The translations under genes and the position numbers were made by a program. A DNA stretch of 64,000 nt, from NCBI RefSeq assembly GCF_019966575.1, contig NZ_JAINFK010000007.1, forward strand, positions 124,001 through 188,000. The letters are read 5' to 3'. Source of the stretch: Oricola cellulosilytica. Its GTDB lineage: Bacteria > Pseudomonadota > Alphaproteobacteria > Rhizobiales > Rhizobiaceae. The notes under the pieces were generated by a model. It saw only the letters and a list, made by a program, of their open reading frames with translations, ran no database searches and was not told the DNA's origin. This document shows, one piece after another, positions 44,557 through 54,244 of this stretch. Every line of letters begins with the position of its first letter. Position 1 is the stretch's first letter.

Positions 44557-45948
44557 ATGGCGACGCGAGACTACGACCTGTTCGTGATTGGCGGAGGATC
44601 GGGCGGCGTGCGCGCTGCGCGTCTTGCCGGGGGCATGGGTAAGCGGGTCGGCCTTGCCGAGGAATACCGCATGGGCGGAACGTGCGTGATACGCGGATGC
44701 GTTCCCAAGAAACTGTTCGTTTACGCGTCTCAATTTTCAGAACATTTCGAGGACGCACCCGGTTATGGCTGGACGGTTGCCGAAACTTCGTTCGACTGGC
44801 CAACCCTGATCGCCAATAAGGATCGCGAGGTGGCGCGGCTCGAGGGGCTTTACCGGGGCGGCCTAGAAAAGAACAAGGTAGAGATACACGACACCCGTGC
44901 CCGTCTGGTTTCGCCACACGAAATTTTGCTCGAGGCCTCCGGCAGGACGGTCACCGCCGACCAGATATTGATTGCGACTGGAGGGCGGCCGAATTTGCAC
45001 GAAGCGCTTGACGGCCACGAGTTTTGCATCACCTCGAACGGTGCTTTCAGCTTGGACGCCTTGCCCAAGGCAATCATTGTTGCCGGCGGCGGCTATATTG
45101 CCGTCGAGTTCGCCAATATCTTTCATGGTCTCGGCGTAGAGACGACCCTAGTTTATCGCGGCCAGAAGATACTCGGCGGGTTTGATGACGACCTGCGCGA
45201 TCATCTTCAGCAGACGATGATTGCCAAGGGCATCAACGTTATCTGCCACCAGATTTTCGACAAGGTCGAAAGGCGGGCCGACGGCCGTCTCGACGCGCAT
45301 CTCCTCAACGGAGATATGTTAACGGCGGACCAGGTGATGCTTGCCCTTGGCCGGGTGCCGAACACGGGGGGGCTAGGTCTCGATCACGCCGGCGTTCACA
45401 CCGACATCCTGGGAGCCATCACTGTCGATGACTATTCGCGCACGAATGTCGACCATATCTGGGCGGTCGGGGACGTCACCAACAGGGTGCAATTAACTCC
45501 CGTCGCGATCCACGAGGCCATGTGTTTTCTCGAAACGGCATTTAAAGGTAACCCCACGAAGCCTGATTTCGAAACCATCGCCACCGCTGTATTCTCGCAG
45601 CCGGAGATCGGTACCGTCGGATTAACGGAGGAGCAAGCGGCGGAACGGTATGGCGATCTCGAGATCTACAAGGCGACGTTCCGTCCGATGCATCACGTGC
45701 TGCCCGATCGCCAGGAAAAGATGCTGGTCAAGCTGATAGTCGACGTGCAGAGCCGCGTCGTCGTCGGTGCGCATATGGTCGGGCCGGCTGCCGGGGAGAT
45801 GGCACAATTGCTGGGAATTTCCCTCAAGGCGCGCTGCACGAAGGAGCATTTCGACGCCACCATGGCGGTCCATCCGACAGCGGCGGAAGAATTTGTGACG
45901 ATGTATGAACCGACCTATCGGGTTAAATCCGGCAAGAAGGCAGCCTAG
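44557..45948 (+). CDS. gor: Glutathione-disulfide reductase
   Basis: 463-residue flavoenzyme that reduces oxidised glutathione with NADPH. It has the FAD motif FVIGGGSGGVRAARLA, the redox-active C-x4-C pair (GGTCVIRGCVPKK), the NADPH motif IVAGGGYIAVEFANI and the C-terminal catalytic HPTAAEEFVTMYEP. ATG 44557 has AAGGAG nine bases upstream; a much longer frame from 44365 is excluded by the terminator and family length. Its TAG overlaps the convergent hydrolase stop (CTAG, 45945-45948). Confidence 0.95.
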   Translation: MATRDYDLFVIGGGSGGVRAARLAGGMGKRVGLAEEYRMGGTCVIRGCVPKKLFVYASQFSEHFEDAPGYGWTVAETSFDWPTLIANKDREVARLEGLYRGGLEKNKVEIHDTRARLVSPHEILLEASGRTVTADQILIATGGRPNLHEALDGHEFCITSNGAFSLDALPKAIIVAGGGYIAVEFANIFHGLGVETTLVYRGQKILGGFDDDLRDHLQQTMIAKGINVICHQIFDKVERRADGRLDAHLLNGDMLTADQVMLALGRVPNTGGLGLDHAGVHTDILGAITVDDYSRTNVDHIWAVGDVTNRVQLTPVAIHEAMCFLETAFKGNPTKPDFETIATAVFSQPEIGTVGLTEEQAAERYGDLEIYKATFRPMHHVLPDRQEKMLVKLIVDVQSRVVVGAHMVGPAAGEMAQLLGISLKARCTKEHFDATMAVHPTAAEEFVTMYEPTYRVKSGKKAA

Positions 45949-46850
45949 CCGTCGAGCAGCCAGTCGGTAAGGCGAGGCCATAGCGTGTCGGCGAACCGTC
46001 TGCGGAAGAACCCGAGGTGGCCTATCTGCGCCCCGTCGGCGTCCTCGGGACCGAGCCAAAGCTGCTCCACAGGTGCTCTATCGTAGTAATCCATTAGGCC
46101 GGCGTTGGCTTTCGGCGTGCCCCACACGTCATCGGCGAATCCCAGCGAGAGGATCGGCGTTTCGACCGCGGAGAAGCGCTCCGGCAGCTTGAGCGCCGCG
46201 TCGTCGAAGAAATAGCGTGGCGAGCGGCACCATCGGGCCCAATCGCGGAACACCGGTCCTGGCATTGGTTCTCCGGTTCCGAGCCAAGCCGGGGTCTTGC
46301 CGAAAAGCCATGTGGCGGGAACGCCGATTCCGTTCATCTTAAATAACACGGACCATGGTTCACCAGTGTTGCGCCAGTAACCCGAAAGCGTGGCGACGGC
46401 GGCGTACCGAGCGAAGCGGGACGAGCATCCAGAAATGCCCAGCGCCTGCCCACCGTACGAGTGACCGATGCCCACCATGGGGTGGCCGGGGTCGACGGCA
46501 TCCAGCGTTTTCATCGCGGCGGGGAAATCGAGTTGGCCCCAATCGATCATATTTATGCGGCTCGCCCATTTGGCAGGCTCTGGGGAACCGGGAAGTCCGC
46601 GGTAGTCGTATGTGAACACCCCGCGGCATCCCAGCTTGATCAGGAAGCGTGCGAAGTGCGAGTAGAACCCTCGTGGGACGGCTGCGGCCGACGATATGAG
46701 CACAAGCGGCTTGGCAGGGGTTTCTTGCTGGTTTTCGAACAACGTTCCGGTTAAGGGAAATCCGTCGTCGGCTTTGAATTTAACACCGCGCTCTATCGGT
46801 TCGGCAGACAGAAAACCGCTTGCGTTCGTGGTTTGAAGTCCGCTTGGCAT
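45945..46850 (-). CDS. Alpha/beta hydrolase (YheT/serine-aminopeptidase-like)
   Basis: 301 residues. The nucleophile elbow GHSYGG holds the Ser, with YDYRGLPGSPE and the later GIGHSYGGQALGI context; a C-terminal IGHLGFFRRRF likely supplies the His. ATG 46850 has GGGAG six bases upstream, so it is preferred over the frame start at 46934. Substrate unknown. It is divergent from the gamma-glutamylcyclotransferase-like gene and ends inside the gor stop codon. Confidence 0.85.
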   Translation of the reverse strand: MPSGLQTTNASGFLSAEPIERGVKFKADDGFPLTGTLFENQQETPAKPLVLISSAAAVPRGFYSHFARFLIKLGCRGVFTYDYRGLPGSPEPAKWASRINMIDWGQLDFPAAMKTLDAVDPGHPMVGIGHSYGGQALGISGCSSRFARYAAVATLSGYWRNTGEPWSVLFKMNGIGVPATWLFGKTPAWLGTGEPMPGPVFRDWARWCRSPRYFFDDAALKLPERFSAVETPILSLGFADDVWGTPKANAGLMDYYDRAPVEQLWLGPEDADGAQIGHLGFFRRRFADTLWPRLTDWLLDG

Positions 46851-46932
46851 CGATTCTCCCGTGCCGTTGAATGGAAGTCCGCCGAGAAAGTTACCATTTA
46901 CGTAAACGTCAAAATCAACTCCAAGAATACGC

Positions 46933-47580
46933 ATGCTGAACCAAACTGATCTTCATATGTGGGACGAAATCGGTCGAGCGGCCGCGAAGGGCGACCTGTT
47001 TGCCTATTTTGGGTATGGATCGCTGGTGAACCGCGCCACCCACCGTACCCGTATCCTCGGTGCGGCGAAGGCGTCAGTGCGCGGCTGGAGGCGTCATTGG
47101 CAGGCTCGTCCCGATCCATCGGAGGAGGGCCTATCGTTCCTCAGTGTGAAACCGGATGTCGAAGCGGGGCACGATTTGCCTGGTCTGCTGGTTTTCGATC
47201 ATATTGAAAATCTTGATGCGCTGGACCGGCGTGAGTTGGGATACGATCGGCGAGTCGTCGCACGCAATGCGATCGTGTTTTCGGGCGATTTCGAGTTCGA
47301 CGGCCCCGTCTTTATTTACGAAGCCCGCCCGCCGGCCCGTCGTGACGCCCATCACTCAATCCTGCAAAGCTATCTTGATGCGGTGTTGCAGGGTTACCTT
47401 CGCGAGTATGGAGAAGACCATGTGCGGCGCTTCATTTTGGAGACGCACGCCTTTGATACTCCAGTCATTCAAGATCGGCACGTACCGCGTTATACGCGCC
47501 ATGTCCTGCTCGAGGCAGAGGAGCGCGCATTTATCGACAGCATGCTGCGAGAACATGGAGTTTCGCAAGTCGAGGCCTGA
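46933..47580 (+). CDS. Gamma-glutamylcyclotransferase-fold protein
   Basis: 215 residues. The family motif YFGYGSLVN (the glycine-rich YGSL loop) lies at ~residue 25-33, and a catalytic Glu candidate occurs in VFDHIENLDALDRREL. The C-terminal extension of ~90 residues is unusual for ChaC-like enzymes. Members cleave gamma-glutamyl dipeptides or glutathione, or are amine cyclotransferases; the role in glutathione turnover beside gor is plausible but inferred. Confidence 0.85.
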   Translation: MLNQTDLHMWDEIGRAAAKGDLFAYFGYGSLVNRATHRTRILGAAKASVRGWRRHWQARPDPSEEGLSFLSVKPDVEAGHDLPGLLVFDHIENLDALDRRELGYDRRVVARNAIVFSGDFEFDGPVFIYEARPPARRDAHHSILQSYLDAVLQGYLREYGEDHVRRFILETHAFDTPVIQDRHVPRYTRHVLLEAEERAFIDSMLREHGVSQVEA

Positions 47581-47705
47581 GAACATAGGGCAATCCATGC
47601 TGGTAACGCGGGATCGATTGGCCTATATGGGCGCATCGGTCGGGCAGGGGCTGGGCCACCGTCCCGCCGAGATCACCTGTGAGAGACGAATGCGAGCGAA
47701 GTACG

Positions 47706-49085
47706 ATGGCACAGACGTGGACACCTGACAGTTGGAGAAGCAAGCCGATCATGCAGGTTCCGACCTATCCGGATCAAACGGTTCTGGAGAATGTCGAGTC
47801 GCGTCTGCGCACCTATCCCCCGCTCGTTTTCGCGGGCGAGGCGCGGGCATTGCGCAGTCACCTTGCCGAGGTCTGTGAAGGGAAGGGCTTTCTGTTGCAG
47901 GGCGGCGATTGCGCCGAAAGCTTCGCTGAGCACGGGGCCGACACCATTCGCGACTTTTTTCGCGTCTTCCTGCAGATGGCGATTGTGTTGACATTCGGCG
48001 GTTCAAAGCCCGTCGTGAAGGTCGGACGCATTGCCGGGCAGTTTGCCAAGCCGCGCTCCTCCGACATCGAAACCAAGGATGGTGTGCAACTTCCATCCTA
48101 TCGCGGCGATATCGTTAACGGAATCGACTTTGACGAACAGTCCCGCGTTCCAGATCCAAATCGGCAGGAGATGGCCTACCGTCAGTCAGCGGCCACGCTC
48201 AACCTTCTGCGCGCTTTCGCACAAGGGGGCTATGCGAACCTCGAAAACGTCCATCAGTGGATGCTAGGCTTTGTCGGCGACAGTCCACAAGGCGAGCGTT
48301 ACCGCGCGCTTGCCGACCGGATATCCGAGACGATGGATTTCATGCGGTCGATCGGCATCACTGCCGATCACTATGCGCGCCTCCGCGAAACCGAATTCTA
48401 CACCAGCCATGAGGCGCTGCTGCTCGGCTACGAGGAAGCGCTGACCCGTGTCGATTCAACCTCTGGCGACTGGTACACAACTTCCGGACATATGATCTGG
48501 ATCGGTGATCGCACACGGCAGGCGGATCACGCACATGTGGAGTTCTGCCGCGGGATCAAGAACCCGATCGGACTGAAATGCGGACCGTCGCTTGAAGCTG
48601 ATGATCTGATCAACCTGATCGATATCCTCAATCCGGCGAACGAGCCGGGTCGTTTGACTTTGATCGCGCGTTTTGGGCACGAGAAGGTCGCGGACCATCT
48701 CCCACGACTGCTCCGTGCAGTAGAACGGGAGGGCAAGAAAGTCGTCTGGTCCTGCGATCCGATGCACGGCAACACCATCACGGCGAACGGCTACAAGACA
48801 CGACCGTTCGAGCGGGTGCTTTCGGAAGTCGAGCACTTCTTCCAGATCCATCGCGCCGAGGGTACTTATCCGGGCGGCATTCATGTCGAGATGACGGGCA
48901 AGAACGTCACTGAATGCACGGGCGGCGCGCGCGCGATCAGCGCTGAGGACCTCCAGGATCGCTATCATACCCACTGCGATCCAAGGCTCAATGCGGATCA
49001 AGCGCTTGAGCTGGCGTTTTTGGTCGCAGAAAACCTGAAGAATGGGCGTGGAAGCGGCGATCAGAAGGTTGCGGTCAACGCCTGA
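47706..49085 (+). CDS. aroG: 3-deoxy-7-phosphoheptulonate synthase, class II (shikimate pathway)
   Basis: 459 residues, plant-type DAHP synthase condensing PEP and erythrose-4-phosphate. Class II hallmarks are intact: [48 protein letters not shown] and [11 protein letters not shown], whose Cys, His and Glu/Asp residues bind metal. ATG 47706 is chosen because the WTPDSWR start is conserved across the family. It is a stand-alone gene; transcription is likely housekeeping. Confidence 0.95.
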   Translation: MAQTWTPDSWRSKPIMQVPTYPDQTVLENVESRLRTYPPLVFAGEARALRSHLAEVCEGKGFLLQGGDCAESFAEHGADTIRDFFRVFLQMAIVLTFGGSKPVVKVGRIAGQFAKPRSSDIETKDGVQLPSYRGDIVNGIDFDEQSRVPDPNRQEMAYRQSAATLNLLRAFAQGGYANLENVHQWMLGFVGDSPQGERYRALADRISETMDFMRSIGITADHYARLRETEFYTSHEALLLGYEEALTRVDSTSGDWYTTSGHMIWIGDRTRQADHAHVEFCRGIKNPIGLKCGPSLEADDLINLIDILNPANEPGRLTLIARFGHEKVADHLPRLLRAVEREGKKVVWSCDPMHGNTITANGYKTRPFERVLSEVEHFFQIHRAEGTYPGGIHVEMTGKNVTECTGGARAISAEDLQDRYHTHCDPRLNADQALELAFLVAENLKNGRGSGDQKVAVNA

Positions 49086-49176
49086 TATTGCGACGGCTGC
49101 CGTCGTCCACCGGCAATTCCCGAGCGCGAGGACGGTCGATGATCGTCCCTGTTTCTCTTGATGGGCGAGTGTGAAA

Positions 49177-49581
49177 ATGACCGATGGGATCTCCGGCGGA
49201 TGCCACTGTGGTGCGGTTTCATTTCGGGCGAATGGCCCGATGCGAGATATCATCTATTGCCACTGCACCCAGTGCAGAAAACAGAGCGGCCATTTCGTCG
49301 CCGCAACCAGTTGCGCCGACAGCGAATTGTCGATCGAGGGCGCGGAATATCTGACGTGGTACGCGGCGTCCGCGGAAGCGAAGCGGGGGTTTTGCCGTAC
49401 GTGCGGAGCAGCGCTTTTTTGGAAACGGAACGAAAGCGGCCGGACCTCGATCATGGCCGGCTCGTTCGATATTCCGTCCGGTCTGAAGGCCAGCCACCAC
49501 ATCTTCGTCGCCGACAAGGGCGATTACTACGAAATCGCCGATAGGTTGCCGCAATACCCAGCCGGGGAAGCCCGATTGTGA
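49177..49581 (+). CDS. GFA-family (glutathione-dependent formaldehyde-activating type) zinc protein
   Basis: 134 residues with a zinc-binding GFA fold: GGCHCGAVSF and IIYCHCTQCRKQSG supply CxC and CxxC ligands, and FCRTCG supplies another CxxC. GFA domains carry out glutathione-linked formaldehyde adduct formation in only a few members; most are of unknown function. ATG 49177 is chosen over GTG 49171. Alone on the plus strand after aroG. Confidence 0.88.
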   Translation: MTDGISGGCHCGAVSFRANGPMRDIIYCHCTQCRKQSGHFVAATSCADSELSIEGAEYLTWYAASAEAKRGFCRTCGAALFWKRNESGRTSIMAGSFDIPSGLKASHHIFVADKGDYYEIADRLPQYPAGEARL

Positions 49582-49687
49582 TTTGGGCGCCGCCCGCCTC
49601 GTCTCCGATCGATGAACGATAAGTCTATGTCCCGGTTCTCGCATGCGGGGCATGGCCGTATTATGTCCGCGGCAAAGGAGAATCCCT

Positions 49688-50485
49688 ATGGGCAACATGC
49701 CAAGCGTATTCATCTCCCACGGCGGACCCAATGTCGTTATTGAACCGTCGGAGGCTCATGACTTCCTCGCGTCGCTCGGGAAACTGGTGCCGCGGCCGAA
49801 GGCGATTGTGATCGTTTCGGCGCATTTCGAGACGGACGGGCCGGTCGTGGTGACGGATCCCAATCCGGCGATGATCTATGATTTCGGCGGATTTCAGCAG
49901 GAACTCTACGAGAAAGTCTACCCGGCGCCCGGGGAGCCGGAACTGGCAATGCGCGTCGCGAACTTATTGGCAGATTCCGGGCTTTCGCCGCGGACCACTG
50001 CCGAGCGCGGCTACGACCATGGCGCGTGGAACCCACTGATCCTGGCGTATCCCGATGCCGACATCCCGGTCGTGCAGCTTTCGATCGATCCGCGCCGCGA
50101 TGCCGCATACCATTACGCACTGGGCGCGGCGCTCGCGCCGTTGCGTGAAGAAGGGATATTGCTGCTCGGCTCAGGGCATATCACGCACAATCTGCGGGCC
50201 ATTTTCGCGTCGATCCGTCACGGTAGTACGCCGGATCCTGAGTTGTCTGGAAAGATCGAGGCGTTCACCGGGTGGTTTGCTGAACAGTTTGGAAAGGGCG
50301 ACCGTGAGGCCATCCTCGACTGGAGGAACCGCGCGCCCTTCATCGCCGAGAACCATCCGACAGACGAGCACTTGATGCCGCTGTTCTTTGCCTATGGCGC
50401 TGCGGGTGAAGGGGCGGAGGCGGAACTTGCGCACCACTCCCGCCAATACGGTTTCTTCGCGTGGGATTCTTGGTTCTTCCTCTAG
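49688..50485 (+). CDS. LigB-type extradiol dioxygenase (4,5-DOPA dioxygenase family)
   Basis: 265 residues of the LigB superfamily. It has the metal-binding His residues in VFISHGGPN (N-terminus) and VIVSAHFE, plus GSGHITHN near the catalytic acid-base His. These enzymes open catechol-type rings or DOPA with non-haem metal; in bacteria the exact substrate is rarely known. ATG 49688 has AAAGGAG nine bases upstream. No aromatic pathway genes lie nearby. Confidence 0.88.
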   Translation: MGNMPSVFISHGGPNVVIEPSEAHDFLASLGKLVPRPKAIVIVSAHFETDGPVVVTDPNPAMIYDFGGFQQELYEKVYPAPGEPELAMRVANLLADSGLSPRTTAERGYDHGAWNPLILAYPDADIPVVQLSIDPRRDAAYHYALGAALAPLREEGILLLGSGHITHNLRAIFASIRHGSTPDPELSGKIEAFTGWFAEQFGKGDREAILDWRNRAPFIAENHPTDEHLMPLFFAYGAAGEGAEAELAHHSRQYGFFAWDSWFFL

Positions 50486-50687
50486 GAATCACTTTTGCCG
50501 CAGCAGCTCCCGTTTTCGGAAGGCAGTATGACCCACGACGACAAACCCGCCCGAACTCTCTTGAGGAGCGAAGTGTGCTGCCCGCCGAACTCTATTGCCG
50601 TTGTCTCGAGGACAAGGAAGATCTGATTGTTCCCGTGATACTTGATCGCGGGAAATGCGCACTGAAAATCTCTTGAGTTTCTGGACC

Positions 50688-50972
50688 CTAACGCTTGATT
50701 TCGAAACGTGCGCATTCCTCCGGCAACTGGACGGTGTCTGTGGTGATACCGGAGACCCACGCCCCCTTTGGCCCGTCATGTAGGAGTTCGATCATCAGTT
50801 CCACGTGATACTTCGGTCCGCATAGAAGCGTCGTGACAGAACCGTCGGTCTCGTTTCGAACCCATCCTGTCAGACCGCGCCGTTGTGCCTCGGCTTGCGT
50901 CCATGCGCGAAACGAGACCCCCTGAACCCGACCGGTAACCCTGGCGATCACAGCAATTTTCTCTTCGCTCAT
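50688..50972 (-). CDS. acyP: Acylphosphatase
   Basis: 94 residues. The active-site loop GRVQGVSFRAWTQ holds the phosphate-binding Arg (SFR), and a later GWVRNETDGSV carries the catalytic Asn. It hydrolyses acyl phosphates. It is transcribed alone; the 202-base gap (50486-50687) downstream shows no clear gene. Confidence 0.93.
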   Translation of the reverse strand: MSEEKIAVIARVTGRVQGVSFRAWTQAEAQRRGLTGWVRNETDGSVTTLLCGPKYHVELMIELLHDGPKGAWVSGITTDTVQLPEECARFEIKR

Positions 50973-51233
50973 TCAGCCTTCCGCTTAGAGTTCCGATTCC
51001 GAAGCCGTGCCATGCGGCGGCGACTGGCACTCCCACTAAACACATCATGCCGACTCGGGAGCGAACTTGTAATTGCCTGACATTGCGAGTAAATAGAGAT
51101 ATCGTTGATTTGGCCAGGTTTGGCTTTTCGCGGCGTCAACTGCTTTCGACCCGCCATTTCCTCTCCAATGTTCGATATGTAATCGTGCCGGCGATAGTCG
51201 CGGCGCGGACAGATATGTCTAAGGAAGATACGA

Positions 51234-51440
51234 ATGCCGACAGGTACAGTGAAATTCTACAACGGCCAGAAGGGCTATGGCTTCATCGAGCCGGAAGACG
51301 GTGGAAAAGACGTCTTCGTTCATGTTAGCGCACTCGAGCGCGCTGGCGTTGGAGGGCTTGCTGAAGGCGACAAGGTTCAGTTCGAAGTCGAGCAGGGTCG
51401 TGACGGCCGTAGTTCTGCCGGTAATCTCAAGCTTCTCTGA
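51234..51440 (+). CDS. cspA: Cold-shock protein (CspA family)
   Basis: 68-residue single-stranded nucleic acid-binding protein. RNP1 (KGYGFIEP) and RNP2 (VFVHVSAL) motifs are intact. AAGGAAG lies 6 bases upstream of ATG 51234. A long leader (51000-51233) without a convincing gene precedes it, as in many cspA genes whose 5' UTR controls translation in the cold. Tandem hairpins follow. Confidence 0.93.
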   Translation: MPTGTVKFYNGQKGYGFIEPEDGGKDVFVHVSALERAGVGGLAEGDKVQFEVEQGRDGRSSAGNLKLL

Positions 51441-51492
51441 ATTGCTGGCCGCAAGCGCCCTTGTAAGCGCTGCAGGTCGATTGCGATTTTAG

Positions 51493-51536
51493 GCCGCATA
51501 CCTATGCGGCTGCAGAGCGGGGTCAATCCCCGCTCT
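51493..51536 (+). terminator. Tandem hairpins between cspA and rpsU
   Basis: The first is GCCGCATA (51493-51500) with TATGCGGC (51503-51510). The second is AGAGCGGGG (51514-51522) with CCCCGCTCT (51528-51536) and a 5-base loop. Both are perfect. No T-run follows directly, so they may be Rho-independent-like terminators of cspA, an attenuator of rpsU, or mRNA-stabilising structures. Confidence 0.55.
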
Positions 51537-51613
51537 AAAGCATTAATGGTGGTGGGTGCGGCCGGAGCCTTAAGCGGTAGAATGCCCCGGATCGCATCAG
51601 GAAAGGATATCCA

Positions 51614-51862
51614 TTGCAAGTTCTCGTACGTGACAACAATGTCGACCAAGCGCTTCGCGTCTTGAAGAAAAAGATGCAGCGCGAGGGCATCTTTCGCGAA
51701 ATGAAGGCGCGTCGGTCTTATGAAAAGCCGTCTGAAAAGCGGGCTCGCGAAAAAGGTGAGGCCGTGCGCCGGAGTCGCAAGGCCGCTCGAAAGCAGGCGC
51801 AACGCGAGGGGTTGCTTCCCGGCCCGAAGCGTAAGCCGCGCCCCACCGGCCCGGCACGTTAG
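51614..51862 (+). CDS. rpsU: 30S ribosomal protein S21
   Basis: 82 residues, longer than E. coli S21 (71) because of a basic C-terminal tail, as in rhizobia. [43 protein letters not shown] is the full S21 core. The start codon is TTG 51614 with AAAGGAT upstream; the next ATG in frame would remove conserved residues. It is followed 9 bases later by a small basic gene, probably cotranscribed. Confidence 0.95.
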   Translation: MQVLVRDNNVDQALRVLKKKMQREGIFREMKARRSYEKPSEKRAREKGEAVRRSRKAARKQAQREGLLPGPKRKPRPTGPAR

Positions 51863-51871
51863 GCGGTACGG

Positions 51872-52147
51872 ATGGAAAAGGAACGGCCTGCTCCGAATCT
51901 CACCAAGGATACATTGTTCAAGCGTTCCTCGCGCGCCGAAGACAAATGGGAACAGACGAACTCCGTTTCGCGCGCGATGATGGACGCTGACGAAAACGCC
52001 AGACGCAAGAAGACCGAGCGTTTGCGCAAGATGCGGCTCGAAGCAGAGGGTGGCGAGAGCGGACGGGAAGAAGCAGCGCCGGTTCCGGTGAGGAAACGCC
52101 AAGCCGTTCCGGGCGCGAAGCGCAGCCTTGCGCTCAAGGACGAATAG
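51872..52147 (+). CDS. Conserved small hypothetical protein downstream of rpsU
   Basis: 91 residues, charged and coil-like. RSSRAEDKWEQTNSVSRAMMDADENARRKKTERLRKMRLEAE forms an amphipathic helix, possibly coiled coil. Lys, Arg and Glu dominate. It starts 9 bases after rpsU, so coexpression is probable. Such short proteins are seen in rhizobia next to rpsU, but I know no function. Confidence 0.75.
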   Translation: MEKERPAPNLTKDTLFKRSSRAEDKWEQTNSVSRAMMDADENARRKKTERLRKMRLEAEGGESGREEAAPVPVRKRQAVPGAKRSLALKDE

Positions 52148-52295
52148 TCTCCTCCACCCATTTCCCGTTCGCGCCGTGCGCTTCGTGGTCTTATGGGGGC
52201 CTTTCCCGGCAGGGATCGGCGGTGTTGCATTCCGACTTAAATGAACTGCCGGGCGGTCGATTGCCACCGCCGACCACGCGGGCTAATGCTCGGCC

Positions 52296-53969
52296 ATGAG
52301 CGAGCAACCAGACGTTCTGCGCATAGCCGTCGCGCAGTTGAATCCAACAGTCGGCGATATCTCCGGAAATCTCGAGAAAGCGCGCGAAGCCCGGGCTGAA
52401 GCCGCCCGCCATGGTGCCGATCTCGTTTTCTTCACCGAACTTTTCATTTCCGGTTACCCTCCCGAGGATCTGGTCCTGAAGCCTGCCTTTCTGGCGGCTT
52501 GCGAGAAGGCTGTGCGCGACCTTGCGGGGGATACCGCCGATGGCGGGCCAGGTGTGGTGATGGGTGTACCGCTGGCCCGTGGCGGGCTGAAGCACAACTC
52601 GGTGATGGTGCTCGATGGAGGTGAGGTGATCGCCGAGCGGCATAAGGTCGACCTACCGAATTACGGTGAATTCGACGAGAAACGCGTGTTCCAGGCCGGT
52701 CCGATGCCGGGCCCCGTCGACTTTCGCGGTGTGCGGATCGGCATTCCGGTCTGCGAGGATATCTGGGGCGATCTCGGCGTATGCGAAACGCTTGCGGAAA
52801 GCGGCGCGGAACTGCTTCTGGTCCCCAACGGTTCTCCCTACTATCGGGGCAAGGTCGACGTGCGCCACCAGGTGGTGATCCGTCAGGTCATCGAGAGCGA
52901 CCTGCCTATCCTCTACGCCAACCAATTGTGCGGGCAGGACGAGCTTGTTTTCGACGGCGCCAGCTTTGCCTTCAATGCCGACCGGAAACTGGCGTTCCAG
53001 ATGAGCCAGTTCCAGGACCAGGTGGTAGTGACGACCTGGAGAAGAAACGGCGAAACCTGGCACTGCGCGGGGGGGCCGATGTCGCGCATTCCGCAGGCCG
53101 AGGAGGCCGACTATCGCGCCTGCATGCTGGGCCTCCGCGATTACGTCAACAAGAACGGGTTCTCCAATGTGGTTCTAGGTCTGTCCGGCGGTATCGACTC
53201 AGCCATTTGCGCCGCACTCGCCGTCGATGCGCTCGGCGAGGAGCGGGTGCGCTGCGTGATGATGCCTTACACCTATACCTCCGGTGACTCGCTGAAGGAT
53301 GCGGAGGAATGCGCGCGGTTTCTCGGCTGCCGCTACGATGTGATTCCGATTTTCGAGCCGGTGGAAGGCTTCCTGGCCTCCCTCGCCGATATTTTCCACG
53401 GAACCAACGAGGGCATCACCGAAGAAAATCTGCAAAGCCGCACGCGCGGCACCATCCTGATGGCGATCTCCAACAAGTTCGGCTCGATGGTCGTCACCAC
53501 CGGAAACAAGAGCGAGATGAGCGTCGGCTATGCCACCCTTTACGGGGACATGAACGGCGGCTTCAATCCCATCAAGGACCTCTACAAGATGCAGGTGTAT
53601 GCGTTGTCGCGCTGGCGAAACGCGCATACACCGCCCAGCGCGCTGGGGCCGACCGGCATGGTCATTCCCCAAAACATCATCGACAAAGCGCCGTCTGCCG
53701 AATTGCGTCCCGACCAAACCGATCAGGATTCGCTGCCACCCTATCCGGTGCTTGACGACATCCTCGAAAGCCTCGTCGAGAACGAACTGTCGGTCGATCA
53801 GATCGTCGCGCGCGGCCACGACCGTGAACTCGTACACAGGATCGAGCACCTACTTTATATCGCCGAATACAAGCGCCGCCAGTCGGCGCCGGGGGTGAAG
53901 ATCACCCGCAAGAATTTCGGTCGCGACCGGCGGTATCCGATTACCAACCGTTTCCGAGACCGCAGCTAA
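52296..53969 (+). CDS. nadE: Glutamine-dependent NAD+ synthetase
   Basis: 557 residues. The N-terminal nitrilase-type glutaminase domain has a Glu in FFTELFISGYPPEDL, Lys in RHKVDLPNYGEFDE and Cys in GIPVCEDIWG. The C-terminal amidotransferase domain has the ATP motif LGLSGGIDS and later TGNKSEMSVGYATLYGDMNGGFNPIKDL. It makes NAD+ from deamido-NAD with ammonia channelled from glutamine. Stand-alone gene. Confidence 0.96.
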   Translation: MSEQPDVLRIAVAQLNPTVGDISGNLEKAREARAEAARHGADLVFFTELFISGYPPEDLVLKPAFLAACEKAVRDLAGDTADGGPGVVMGVPLARGGLKHNSVMVLDGGEVIAERHKVDLPNYGEFDEKRVFQAGPMPGPVDFRGVRIGIPVCEDIWGDLGVCETLAESGAELLLVPNGSPYYRGKVDVRHQVVIRQVIESDLPILYANQLCGQDELVFDGASFAFNADRKLAFQMSQFQDQVVVTTWRRNGETWHCAGGPMSRIPQAEEADYRACMLGLRDYVNKNGFSNVVLGLSGGIDSAICAALAVDALGEERVRCVMMPYTYTSGDSLKDAEECARFLGCRYDVIPIFEPVEGFLASLADIFHGTNEGITEENLQSRTRGTILMAISNKFGSMVVTTGNKSEMSVGYATLYGDMNGGFNPIKDLYKMQVYALSRWRNAHTPPSALGPTGMVIPQNIIDKAPSAELRPDQTDQDSLPPYPVLDDILESLVENELSVDQIVARGHDRELVHRIEHLLYIAEYKRRQSAPGVKITRKNFGRDRRYPITNRFRDRS

Positions 53970-54244
53970 CCGGTTTCCAGCCGATTAGCGGGGCCGCCCC
54001 CTGAGCACGCAGCTAACCGTGACCGCGACCAGTATAACTTCCGGCGCTTATGGCCCCTGTTTTCCGCGGGTAGGTTCTGATTTTGGCTACGCCGGGGAGG
54101 GCGTCCGCCGTAGAAACGCCGCACCAACCCCGATTGCCAAATCCGGACAAATGTGTGAAGCGGACGCATGGCCACGGGTGAGCGTTCCCGCCTTTCACGG
54201 CTGCGGCCCGATACCGCCCACAAACGCATAGAAGCACAACAGCG

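Noticed and set aside
50486-50687. Small plus-strand open frame between the dioxygenase and acylphosphatase genes
   Set aside because: It starts inside the dioxygenase gene and its product lacks any conserved features.
53970-54244. Open frames in the gap between nadE and the MFS gene
   Set aside because: They run both directions, overlap each other and the MFS start, and have no recognisable product.
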